Of a stretch of DNA of 53,643 bases, positions 45,022 to 52,875 are shown piece after piece. Every line of letters begins with the position of its first letter. The stretch's first letter is position 1. A model generated the notes under the pieces. It was not told where the DNA came from and did no database searches. It worked only from the letters and a program-made list of their open reading frames with translations. Both the position numbers and the translations under genes were made by a program. This stretch comes from Acidobacteriota bacterium (GTDB taxonomy: Bacteria; Acidobacteriota; Blastocatellia; Pyrinomonadales; Pyrinomonadaceae), in the NCBI GenBank assembly GCA_019239425.1, contig JAFAZX010000001.1, positions 1 through 53,643 on the forward strand, in the 5' to 3' direction.

Positions 45022-45099
45022 TTAACCACAGAGACACAGAGACACAGCTAGGAACACAGCTTCAGGCTTTTAGCCGTGTCTCTGTGTCTCTGTGGTTAA
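45022..45099. repeat. R1 palindromic repeat, copy 5
   Basis: Arms at 45022-45050 and 45071-45099 (ttaaccacagagacacagag at the left end) with one mismatch and a 20-base spacer that itself repeats part of the arm (aacacagctt). It separates the rhamnose genes from the lut genes. Confidence 0.94.
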
Positions 45100-45143
45100 A
45101 ATCCCTTCACTCTACGCGCAAGTAACGGGGATAGGACGGCCCT

Positions 45144-45869
45144 TTGCGAGTATCGCTTTTCATCACCTGTCTGGTTGACCAGCTCTGGCCATCGGTCGGG
45201 GCGAGCGCGGTCGAGGTCTTGCGGCGCGCGGGCTGCGAGGTCGTCTTCGACGAGCGGCAGACGTGCTGCGGCCAGCCGGCCTTCAACACCGGCTACCGGA
45301 ACGAGGCGCGCCGCCTCGCGCGCCGCTTCATAGAGATTTTCGAAGAGGGCGGGGCCGACTACGTCGTCAGCCCTTCGGGCTCCTGCACGGCGATGGCGCA
45401 CCACTTCCACGAGCTGTTTGCCGAGGACGAGCGTTGGCGCAGACGTGCCGAGGCGCTCGCCGCGCGCACATACGAGTTCGGCGCTTTCCTCGTCAACGTG
45501 CTCAAGGTCGAGGATGTGGGCGCCAGCTTCAAAGGCCGCGTCACCTGGCACGACGCCTGCCACGGGCTGCGCGACTTAGGGTTAAGGGAGGAGCCGCGCA
45601 GGTTGATTCGCGGCGTGCGCGGCGCGGAGTTCGTCGAGCTGCCGAACGCGGACGCCTGCTGCGGCTTCGGCGGGACGTTCTCCGTCAAGTATCCTGAGAT
45701 TTCGGTCGCCATCCTCGACAACAAGATCGACGCGATTGAGAAGGCCGGCGTCCGCGCCGTCGTCTCCGGCGACGCGAGCTGCCTGATGCAGATCGGCGGC
45801 CGGCTCACACGGAACAACTCTCAGGTGCGGACGATGCACTTGGCCGAGCTGCTCGCTTCGAGGGAGTGA
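45144..45869 (+). CDS. lutA: LutA-type lactate utilisation Fe-S oxidoreductase subunit
   Basis: A 241-residue protein with the two cysteine-rich CCG modules of the family: QTCCGQPAFNTGY near residue 40 and DACCGFGGTFSVKYPEIS near 170. Further cysteines are in SPSGSCTAM and WHDACHG. The start is TTG 45144, chosen because RVSLFITCLVDQLWPSVG matches the usual LutA beginning. With LutB and LutC it forms the complex that oxidises L-lactate to pyruvate in the cytoplasm. Here lactate would come from rhamnose by way of lactaldehyde. Its stop overlaps the ATG of lutB (TGATG). Confidence 0.92.
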   Translation: MRVSLFITCLVDQLWPSVGASAVEVLRRAGCEVVFDERQTCCGQPAFNTGYRNEARRLARRFIEIFEEGGADYVVSPSGSCTAMAHHFHELFAEDERWRRRAEALAARTYEFGAFLVNVLKVEDVGASFKGRVTWHDACHGLRDLGLREEPRRLIRGVRGAEFVELPNADACCGFGGTFSVKYPEISVAILDNKIDAIEKAGVRAVVSGDASCLMQIGGRLTRNNSQVRTMHLAELLASRE

Positions 45870-47344
45870 TGCACCAGCAGACTTCAGAGACCTTCGACCA
45901 AAACGCGCGCGAGGCGCTGGCGGACGTGCAGTTGCGCGGCGCCCTGCGCAACCTCGCGACGACGTTCGGCGGGCGTCGCAAAGAGGCCATCGCGACGGTC
46001 GAGGACTGGGAGGGGTTGCGCGACCGCGCGCGCGCGGCGAAGGACGAGACGCTCGCACATCTTGATAAGTATTTAGAGCAGTTCGCCGACAACGCCGAAC
46101 GGGCCGGCGCGCAGATTCACTGGGGGCGCGACGGGGCGGAGGCTTGCCGCATCGTGCTCGAGTTAATCAGGGCGCGCGGCGCGTCGAAGGTCGTCAAGTC
46201 GAAGAGCATGGCGACCGAGGAGATACACCTCAACCACGCGCTCGAAGCAGAGGGCTTGGCGCCGGTCGAGACGGACTTGGGCGAGTGGATTATTCAACTC
46301 GCGCACGAGACGCCCTCGCACATCGTCGTCCCGGCGATTCACAAGTCGAAGCGGCAGATCGCGGAGCTGTTCGCCGAGAAGGTCGGGATAGAACCGACCG
46401 ACGACGTGGCCGTGCTGACCGGCGCGGCGCGGCGCATCCTGCGGCGTCAGTTCGCGGAGGCGGAGGTCGGCATCTCCGGCGTCAACTTCGGCGTGGCCGA
46501 GACGGGCACGATTCTTATCCTCGAGAACGAAGGCAACGCGCGCCTGACGACTTCCTTGCCGCGGACGCACATCGCCGTGATGGGCATCGAGAAGGTCATC
46601 CCGCGCTTCACAGACCTCGACGTCTTTCTCAAACTCCTCCCGCGCTCGGGCACGGGGCAGCGCCTGACGGCCTACCAGTCTTTGATCACGGGGACGAAGC
46701 GGCGGCCCGAGGACGAGGGGCCGGAGGAGCTGCACATCGTCCTGATGGACAACGGGCGTTCGCGCATGCTCTCGCACCCCGTGACGCGGCAGTCTTTGGC
46801 GTGCATACGCTGCGGCGCGTGCCTGAACGCGTGCCCCGTCTACCAGCAGGTCGGCGGACACGCGTACGGCTCGGTCTACCCCGGCCCCATCGGCGCGGTG
46901 ATTACGCCGCAGCTCTCGGGCCTGAAGCCCGCGGCGCAACTGCCTTACGCTTCGAGCCTCTGCGGCGCGTGCCGCGAGGTCTGCCCCGTCAAGATTGACA
47001 TCCCCGAGCTGCTGCTTCATCTGCGCGCGGAGGTGACAGAGGGGACGGCCGCGGGCACGGCCGCGCAGCACGGCCCCGTGAAGCAGAGGCCCCTTGAGCG
47101 CTTCGCCTTCGGCCTCTACGCGCGAGCGTGGTCGAGTCCGACTCTGTACCTGTTAGGCGCGCGCGTCGCGCGTCTGCTGCAAGGCGTCGTCGTACGCAAA
47201 GGTCGCATCGGCAAGGTCGGCGGCCTGTTGGCGAAACTCGCGCCGCCGCTCGCGGCGTGGACTGAGTGGCGCGACGCGCCGCCCCTCGCGCCCCGCACAT
47301 TTCGCGAACAGTGGCGAGACGGTCAGTATCGGGAGGGGAATTGA
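45869..47344 (+). CDS. lutB: LutB-type lactate utilisation iron-sulfur protein
   Basis: A 491-residue protein from ATG 45869 (a GTG just before, at 45866, is also possible). The N-terminal LUD domain (about 60-290) contains VKSKSMATEEIHLN and GISGVNFGVAETGTI. It is followed by two 4Fe-4S clusters, CIRCGACLNACPVY near 310 and CGACREVCPVKIDIP near 370, and a C-terminal LutB extension ending in a WREQ-like segment (FREQW). It transfers electrons in lactate oxidation. Translation is coupled to lutA by the TGATG overlap, while an R1 hairpin separates it from lutC. Confidence 0.93.
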   Translation: MHQQTSETFDQNAREALADVQLRGALRNLATTFGGRRKEAIATVEDWEGLRDRARAAKDETLAHLDKYLEQFADNAERAGAQIHWGRDGAEACRIVLELIRARGASKVVKSKSMATEEIHLNHALEAEGLAPVETDLGEWIIQLAHETPSHIVVPAIHKSKRQIAELFAEKVGIEPTDDVAVLTGAARRILRRQFAEAEVGISGVNFGVAETGTILILENEGNARLTTSLPRTHIAVMGIEKVIPRFTDLDVFLKLLPRSGTGQRLTAYQSLITGTKRRPEDEGPEELHIVLMDNGRSRMLSHPVTRQSLACIRCGACLNACPVYQQVGGHAYGSVYPGPIGAVITPQLSGLKPAAQLPYASSLCGACREVCPVKIDIPELLLHLRAEVTEGTAAGTAAQHGPVKQRPLERFAFGLYARAWSSPTLYLLGARVARLLQGVVVRKGRIGKVGGLLAKLAPPLAAWTEWRDAPPLAPRTFREQWRDGQYREGN

Positions 47345-47413
47345 ACCACAGAGACACAGAGACACAGCTTGTTGACCTATTCGCCCCAAGCTGTGTCTCT
47401 GTGTCTCTGTGGT
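47345..47413. repeat. R1 palindromic repeat, copy 6
   Basis: Perfect 26-base arms at 47345-47370 and 47388-47413 with a 17-base spacer. It begins at the base after the lutB stop codon and ends ten bases before the lutC ATG, leaving no Shine-Dalgarno site outside the arm. Confidence 0.95.
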
Positions 47414-47423
47414 GAAATTACAG

Positions 47424-48146
47424 ATGTCCACCGAGCAGAGACGAAACGAAGAGGCGCGGCGCGAGATGTTCGAGGCCATCCGCGGACACCTCGCGGCGAG
47501 CGCGCCGCACGACGCGGTGAGGGCGGCGCACCACGCGGCCGCGGCGCACGGCGAAGACGTGTCCGCGCGTGAGGAGAAGCGCGCGACTGTCGTGTTCGAA
47601 GGCACGGCGGTCGAGCGTTTCAAGCAGGCGCTCGAAGCGGTCGCGGGCAAGTGTTTCGTCGTGAGGGACGAGGCGGCGGCGTCCGAGGTCTTGCGGCGGA
47701 TAGCCGAACAGAGGGACTCGCAGCGCGTCGCCGTGACGGACTCAAAGCTTGCGGGCCGCGTGTTGAAGCTGGCGGCGCTCCGGTCGGAGGTGCTTGAGAA
47801 TGCCGCGGTCGAAAGTCTGTTCGAGTGCGACCTCGGCGTGACGGGCGCGCGGTGGGGCGTGGCCGAGACGGGGACGCTCGTCATCGAGTCCGACGCCGAG
47901 CGCAACCGGCTCGCCTCGCTCGTCCCCGCGGCGCACGTCGCGCTCGTCGAGGCGCGGAACGTACGGCACACCCTGGGCGAGGTGCTACAGGCAATCAACG
48001 AAAGAGGCGAGGGCGGTTTGAGCCGGGCGATAACTTTCATCACAGGCCCTTCGCGCACTTCGGACATCGAGCTGACGCTCGCCATCGGCGTCCACGGCCC
48101 GGCCGAACTCTACGTCGTCGTCATCGAAGGTGAAGGCAATGGCTGA
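47424..48146 (+). CDS. lutC: LutC-type lactate utilisation protein (LUD domain)
   Basis: A 240-residue protein from ATG 47424. The N-terminal part is helical and charged. The LUD domain contains AVTDSKLAGRVLK, ECDLGVTGARWGVAETGTLV and ITGPSRTSDIELTLAIGVHGPAEL, the last a hallmark of LutC. It is the third subunit of lactate oxidation. A GTG at 47409 would add five residues encoded by the R1 repeat. Its stop lies inside the start region of the next gene: the ATPase ATG is at 48139, giving an 8-base overlap and linking lactate use to transporter 2. Confidence 0.9.
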   Translation: MSTEQRRNEEARREMFEAIRGHLAASAPHDAVRAAHHAAAAHGEDVSAREEKRATVVFEGTAVERFKQALEAVAGKCFVVRDEAAASEVLRRIAEQRDSQRVAVTDSKLAGRVLKLAALRSEVLENAAVESLFECDLGVTGARWGVAETGTLVIESDAERNRLASLVPAAHVALVEARNVRHTLGEVLQAINERGEGGLSRAITFITGPSRTSDIELTLAIGVHGPAELYVVVIEGEGNG

Positions 48147-49671
48147 AGCCACGCTCCTCAGAGCGACCGACATCACGAAGTCGTACGCGGGCGTGCAGGC
48201 CCTGAAGAGCGCCTCGCTCGAGCTGCGCGCGGGCGAGGTGCACGCGCTCATCGGCGAGAACGGCGCGGGCAAGTCGACGCTCATCAAGGTCATCACCGGC
48301 GCGGTCTCGGCGGACGGCGGCGAGCTGCAGATAGAAGGCAAGACCGTCACGCACAACTCGCCGCGCGTGGCGAAGGAACTCGGCGTCGCGGCCATCTACC
48401 AGCAGCCCGCGCTCTTCCCCGAGCTGACCGTCGCCGAGAACATCGCGCTCGGCGTCGAGCAGTCGGGCATGGGCGGGCGCGTCGATTGGAAGTCGCGCCG
48501 CCGCCGCGCCGCGGAGCTGCTCGCGCAGGTCGGCGCGCGCATCGACCCCGACCGGGACGCGGGCGACCTCACGATGCCGCAGCAGCAGTTGGTCGAGATC
48601 GCGCGCGCGCTCGGCGCCGACGCGAAGGTCTTGATATTGGACGAGCCGACCGCCTCGCTCTCCGAGGAGGACACGCAGAACCTCTTCAACGTCATCCGCA
48701 GCCTACGCGAGCGCGGCGTCGGCATGGTCTACATCTCGCACCGACTGGAAGAGCTGCCCGTCATCGCCGACCGCGTGACCGTCCTGCGCGACGGGCGCAC
48801 CATCGACACGCGCCTGATGTCGGAGGTCAACCGGCAGCAGTTGATTCAGATGATGGTCGGCCGCGAGCTGTCGGCCGTCTTCCCGAAGAGGGAAGTCGAG
48901 TTGGGGGACGTGGTGCTTGAGCTGCGCGACCTCGGCTGCGCCGAGTCGGGCGTGCACGACATCGACCTCTCGGTGCGCGCAGGCGAGATAGTGGGCCTGG
49001 CGGGACTCGTCGGCGCCGGAAGGACGGAGCTGGCGCGCGCGGTCTTCGGCCTGACGCCCGTAGACTCCGGCGAGATACTCCTGCGTGGCAAGCCCGTCCG
49101 CATCGGCAGCCCCGCCGCGGCCATCAGGCGCGGCATCGCGTACCTGCCCGAAGACCGCCGCCGCCACGGCGTCATCCTCGACATGCAGATCGGCTCGAAC
49201 ATCACGCTCGCCTCGCTCGACCAAATCTCAAGCGGCGCGGGGCTCGACTTCCGGCGCGAGCGCGAGATCGCGGGCGACTACACGCGCCGCCTCGGCGTCA
49301 AGACGCCGGCCATCTACGTCCCCGTCGCGACGCTCTCGGGCGGCAACCAGCAGAAGGTCGCACTCTCCCGCTGGCTTCTGACGAAGCCGTCTGTGCTCAT
49401 CCTCGACGAGCCGACGCAGGGCATCGACGTGGGCGCGAAGTCGGAGATACACGCCTTGATGACCGACCTCGCGGCCGAAGGCGTCGCCGTCCTGATGATC
49501 TCCTCCGAGCTTCCCGAAATCCTCGGGATGAGCGACCGCGTCGCCGTCATGCACGGCGGCACCGTCGTCGAAATCCTCGACCGCGCCGACGCGACCCAGG
49601 AGAAGGTGCTCGCCCTCGCGCTCGGCCACGACGCGGCCGAGGTGTCGGGCGTGGCGGAAGCCCGACCGTAA
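48139..49671 (+). CDS. Sugar ABC transporter ATPase (RbsA/RhaT type), transporter 2
   Basis: A 510-residue protein with two ATPase domains. The first has GENGAGKSTLIK, MPQQQLVEIARAL and VLILDEPTASLS. The second has the degenerate GLVGAGRTELARAVF, LSGGNQQKVALSRWLL and VLILDEPTQGID. It energises the importer formed with the two permeases that follow. The ATG at 48139 has gaagg eight bases upstream; a GTG at 48130 is an alternative. The final residues (AEARP) and the TAA stop are encoded by the R3 repeat starting at 49653, so the repeat appears to have replaced the original end. It overlaps lutC by 8 bases. Confidence 0.92.
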   Translation: MAEATLLRATDITKSYAGVQALKSASLELRAGEVHALIGENGAGKSTLIKVITGAVSADGGELQIEGKTVTHNSPRVAKELGVAAIYQQPALFPELTVAENIALGVEQSGMGGRVDWKSRRRRAAELLAQVGARIDPDRDAGDLTMPQQQLVEIARALGADAKVLILDEPTASLSEEDTQNLFNVIRSLRERGVGMVYISHRLEELPVIADRVTVLRDGRTIDTRLMSEVNRQQLIQMMVGRELSAVFPKREVELGDVVLELRDLGCAESGVHDIDLSVRAGEIVGLAGLVGAGRTELARAVFGLTPVDSGEILLRGKPVRIGSPAAAIRRGIAYLPEDRRRHGVILDMQIGSNITLASLDQISSGAGLDFRREREIAGDYTRRLGVKTPAIYVPVATLSGGNQQKVALSRWLLTKPSVLILDEPTQGIDVGAKSEIHALMTDLAAEGVAVLMISSELPEILGMSDRVAVMHGGTVVEILDRADATQEKVLALALGHDAAEVSGVAEARP

Positions 49672-49744
49672 GGGAGGGCGTAAGTTTTTCATCATTGCAC
49701 ACGGCGGAGAACGTGACGCCCTCCCTTACGGTCGGGCTTCCGCC
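49653..49744. repeat. R3 palindromic repeat, copy 2
   Basis: Perfect 28-base arms at 49653-49680 and 49717-49744 (ggcggaagcccgaccgtaag at the left end) with a 36-base spacer. The left arm contains the last codons and stop of the ATPase gene; the right arm ends 17 bases before the permease ATG. It differs from copy 1 (2456-2548) by one base in each arm: the A in taaggg creates the stop. Confidence 0.95.
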
Positions 49745-49761
49745 TCTCGGGTTAAGAACGC

Positions 49762-50742
49762 ATGAAGCTCAGCCGGTACAAGCGTGAAGTCTCTGCGGCG
49801 CTGGCGTACGTGGCGCTGCTGTTGGCGGTGGGGGCGGCGGCGCCGACGTTCTTCGGGGCGGGTAATCTGCGCGACCTCGCTTTGAATAACGCGCCGGTGC
49901 TGCTGGTGGCGGTCGGGATGACCCTGGTCATCCTCGTCGGCGAGATAGACATCTCGGTCGGGTCGCAGTTCGCGGTGTGCAGCGTGGCCGCGGGATGGAT
50001 GGCGAAGGAGGGCGTGCCCGTCGTCGCTCTGCTGCCGCTGGTGCTTCTGCTCGGCGCGTTGATGGGTGCCCTGAACGGGGCGCTCGTCGGTTACCTGCGT
50101 CTGCCTTCGATCATCGTGACGCTGGCGATGCTGGTGGCGTGGCGCGACGCTTTGCGCTGGGTGACGCAAGGGGAGTGGGTGCAGAACCTGCCGCCGAACT
50201 TCCAGTGGTTCGGGCTGGGGCAGACTCTGGCGCAGTGGCTCATCGTCGGCGTGGCTTTGGGCGTGCTGGTGGCGTTCAGTTGGATGTTGAGAAACCTCGG
50301 GGCCGGGCGCGCGGTCTATGCTACGGGGTCGGACGCGGAGGCGGCGCGACTCGCCGGGATAGAGCCGCGGCGGGTCGTCTTCGGCGTGTTCGTGTTGATG
50401 GGCGCGCTGACGGGCCTGGCGGCGCTCCTGAACGCGGTGAGGTTTTCGGCCGTGCCGAGCAACGCCGGCATCGGGCTTGAGCTGAAGGCCGTGGCCGCGG
50501 TCGTCGTCGGCGGGGCGGCGATTACGGGCGGGCGCGGGACGCTGATAGGAACGTTGATAGGCGCGGCGCTGTTGGGGACGATAGGGACTGCTTTGACGTT
50601 CGTCGGCATCAATCCGTTCTGGGAGAAGGCGATTCAGGGCGCGATTATCCTGGCGGCGCTCGTGTCGGACGTCGCGCTCGGGCACTTCGAGCGGATGCGC
50701 GTGGGCGGGCTGACCTTGAAGACCGCGGGGGCCGCCAAATGA
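49762..50742 (+). CDS. ABC sugar transporter permease (RhaP type), transporter 2
   Basis: A 326-residue membrane protein of the BPD_transp_2 family with about nine hydrophobic segments. LVGEIDISVGSQFAV is the family signature near residue 55, and VVVGGAAITGGRGTLIG is the ATPase-contact loop near 250. It would pair with the permease part of the next gene to form a heterodimeric channel, as in rhamnose or autoinducer-2 importers. Its stop overlaps the next ATG (ATGA). No strong ribosome site is visible, and the region just upstream is the R3 repeat. Confidence 0.9.
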   Translation: MKLSRYKREVSAALAYVALLLAVGAAAPTFFGAGNLRDLALNNAPVLLVAVGMTLVILVGEIDISVGSQFAVCSVAAGWMAKEGVPVVALLPLVLLLGALMGALNGALVGYLRLPSIIVTLAMLVAWRDALRWVTQGEWVQNLPPNFQWFGLGQTLAQWLIVGVALGVLVAFSWMLRNLGAGRAVYATGSDAEAARLAGIEPRRVVFGVFVLMGALTGLAALLNAVRFSAVPSNAGIGLELKAVAAVVVGGAAITGGRGTLIGTLIGAALLGTIGTALTFVGINPFWEKAIQGAIILAALVSDVALGHFERMRVGGLTLKTAGAAK

Positions 50743-52853
50743 GCGCGCAGGCGGAGGCACGCACGCTGGGGCTGACCGCGCCGTGGCGCGAGCGTGTCTT
50801 CCCGAATAACGAGTGGGTGCTGCTCGTCGTCATCCTGGCCGAGTGCACCGTCTTCAGCCTGACGGGCGCGAACTTTCTGGGTAGCGGGAACGCGTTCGAG
50901 ATTACGCGCCTCGCCGTCGAGATAGGTCTGCTGGCCCTGGCCCTGACGCCCATCATCATCACGGGCGGCATCGACCTTTCGGTCGGCTCGATGATGGGGC
51001 TGGCGGCGGTCGTGCTCGGGGCCTTGTGGCGCGACGCGCATCTGCCGATGCCCCTGGCGATTGCGCTCACGCTCTGCGTCGGCGCGCTGGGCGGGTTGCT
51101 GAACGCGCTCATCATCACGCGTCTGAACTTCCCGCCGCTCATCGTCACGCTCGGAACGTTCTCTCTATTCAGGGGCGTCGCGGAAGGCTTGACGCGCGGC
51201 ATCGAGAACTACTCCGGCTTCTCGCAAGGCTTTCTGTTCCTGGGCCAGGGCTACGTCGGCGGGCTCGTGCCGACGCAGTTGTTCATCCTCGCCGCGGCCG
51301 CCGTCCTGTGCTGGTGGTGGCTGCAACGCACGGCCTACGGGCGGAGCCTCTACGCCATCGGCTTCTCGGCCGAAGGGGCGCGCTACGCAGGGATACCTGT
51401 GCGCTCGCGTCTGACGCTCATCTATGTTCTTTCAGGTTTAGCGTCGAGCCTCGCGGCGGTCGTCTACGTCGCGCACCTGGGGCAGGCGAAGTCGGACGCC
51501 GGCACGGGCTACGAGCTGATGGCGATCACGGCCGTGGTGCTCGGCGGGGCTTCGATCTTCGGCGGGCGCGGGACGGTTTTGGGGACTCTGCTCGGGCTGT
51601 TCGGCATCGTCATCTTACAGAACGGGCTGCGGCTCTCGGCGCAGCCGGCGGAGCTGGCCGGCATCCTGACGGGCGTGCTGCTCGTCGCGACGATTCTGCT
51701 CGACCGACTTTCGACGCGCGCGCGCACACGACCGGCGCGTGCCGCAACACTAGCGGAGGACGAAGAGGTGAGAAACTCGCAAGTCGCAGTCCTGAGCGCC
51801 GTCATCCTGCTCGGCGCGCTCATCGTGGCCGGCAGCAACTGGGTGCTCGTGCGCTCGGTGAGGGACGGCACCTTCACCAACAGCGGCACGGGCGCGACGG
51901 GAAGCCCCACGAACCCGGGCGCGGGCGCGGCGAGGACGAGCGGCGGCAAAAGGTCGGTCGTCGCCCTGATGCCGAAGGCGAAGGGCGACCCGTACTTCGT
52001 GAGCTGCAAGGCCGGCGCGGACGAGGCGGCGAAGGAGTTGGGCGTCGAGCTTTTGTGGGACGGGCCGACCGACCTCGACCCCGCGAAGCAGAACGAGGTG
52101 GTCGAGGCTTGGATCACGCGCGGCGTGGACACCATCGCCGTCAGCGTCGAGAACAAGGTCGGCATCTCGACCGTCTTGAGGAAGGCGAGGGAGCGTGGGA
52201 TAAAGGTCGTCACCTGGGACGCCGACGCCGAGAAGGACGCGCGCGACTTCTTCATCAACCAGGCGACGCCGCAGGGCATCGGCTACACCTTAACGGACGA
52301 GGCCGCCCGCATCACGGGCGGCAAGGGCGACTTCGCCATCATCACCGCCTCTTTGAGCGCCGCCAACCAGAACGAGTGGATCAAGTACATCAAGGAGCGG
52401 CTCACCGAGAAGTACCCTGACCTCCACCTCGTCGCCATCCAGCCCTCCGAAGGCGACCGCGACCGCGCGTTCGCCGAGACGCAGACCGTCCTGAAGGTCT
52501 ACCCGCAGGTGAAGCTCGTCATGGCTATCGCCGCGCCCGCCGTCCCCGGCGCCGCCGAGGCCGTCAAGCAGTCCGGCCGGACGGACGTGAAGGTCACGGG
52601 GCTGTCTCTGCCGAACATGTGCCGGCCCTACATCAAGGAGGGCGTGATTGAATCAATCGTCCTCTGGAACACGGTCGACCTCGGGTACTTAACGGTCTAC
52701 GCCTCGAACGCGCTCGCGCAGGGCCAGCTCAAGCCCGGCGCCGCCAGCATCGACGCCGGACGGCTCGGCAAGATTGAAGTCGCGGGCGACGAGGTGCGCC
52801 TCGGCGCGCCCTTCATCTTCAACAAAGAGAACATCGACCGCTTCAACTTCTGA
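50739..52853 (+). CDS. Fusion of ABC permease and sugar-binding protein, transporter 2
   Basis: A 704-residue protein. Residues about 1-335 are a BPD_transp_2 permease (ITGGIDLSVGSMMGL near 75-89; VVLGGASIFGGRGTVLG near 265). After a charged stretch (TLAEDEE) comes an extra hydrophobic segment (about 350-370, VLSAVILLGALIVAG), a Gly/Thr/Pro-rich tether (about 376-408) and a periplasmic sugar-binding domain of RhaS type (about 410-704) with ALMPKAKGDPYFVSCKAGAD and WDADAEKDARDFFINQA. The extra membrane segment is what is needed to bring the binding domain to the outer face of the membrane. Codon 344 is a GTG with ggagga seven bases before it, so a free, membrane-anchored binding protein of 361 residues may also be made. 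Confidence 0.9.
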   Translation: MSAQAEARTLGLTAPWRERVFPNNEWVLLVVILAECTVFSLTGANFLGSGNAFEITRLAVEIGLLALALTPIIITGGIDLSVGSMMGLAAVVLGALWRDAHLPMPLAIALTLCVGALGGLLNALIITRLNFPPLIVTLGTFSLFRGVAEGLTRGIENYSGFSQGFLFLGQGYVGGLVPTQLFILAAAAVLCWWWLQRTAYGRSLYAIGFSAEGARYAGIPVRSRLTLIYVLSGLASSLAAVVYVAHLGQAKSDAGTGYELMAITAVVLGGASIFGGRGTVLGTLLGLFGIVILQNGLRLSAQPAELAGILTGVLLVATILLDRLSTRARTRPARAATLAEDEEVRNSQVAVLSAVILLGALIVAGSNWVLVRSVRDGTFTNSGTGATGSPTNPGAGAARTSGGKRSVVALMPKAKGDPYFVSCKAGADEAAKELGVELLWDGPTDLDPAKQNEVVEAWITRGVDTIAVSVENKVGISTVLRKARERGIKVVTWDADAEKDARDFFINQATPQGIGYTLTDEAARITGGKGDFAIITASLSAANQNEWIKYIKERLTEKYPDLHLVAIQPSEGDRDRAFAETQTVLKVYPQVKLVMAIAAPAVPGAAEAVKQSGRTDVKVTGLSLPNMCRPYIKEGVIESIVLWNTVDLGYLTVYASNALAQGQLKPGAASIDAGRLGKIEVAGDEVRLGAPFIFNKENIDRFNF
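51755..51770 (+). promoter_or_regulatory. Possible internal ribosome site and start for a free binding protein
   Basis: ggagga at 51755-51760, seven bases, then GTG at 51768-51770, in frame with the fusion gene. The product would begin MRNSQVAVLSAVILLG, a plausible uncleaved signal anchor. This may be the remnant of a once separate gene or a live second start. Confidence 0.5.
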
Positions 52854-52875
52854 AGCGGCGGGGGGAACAAGAGGG

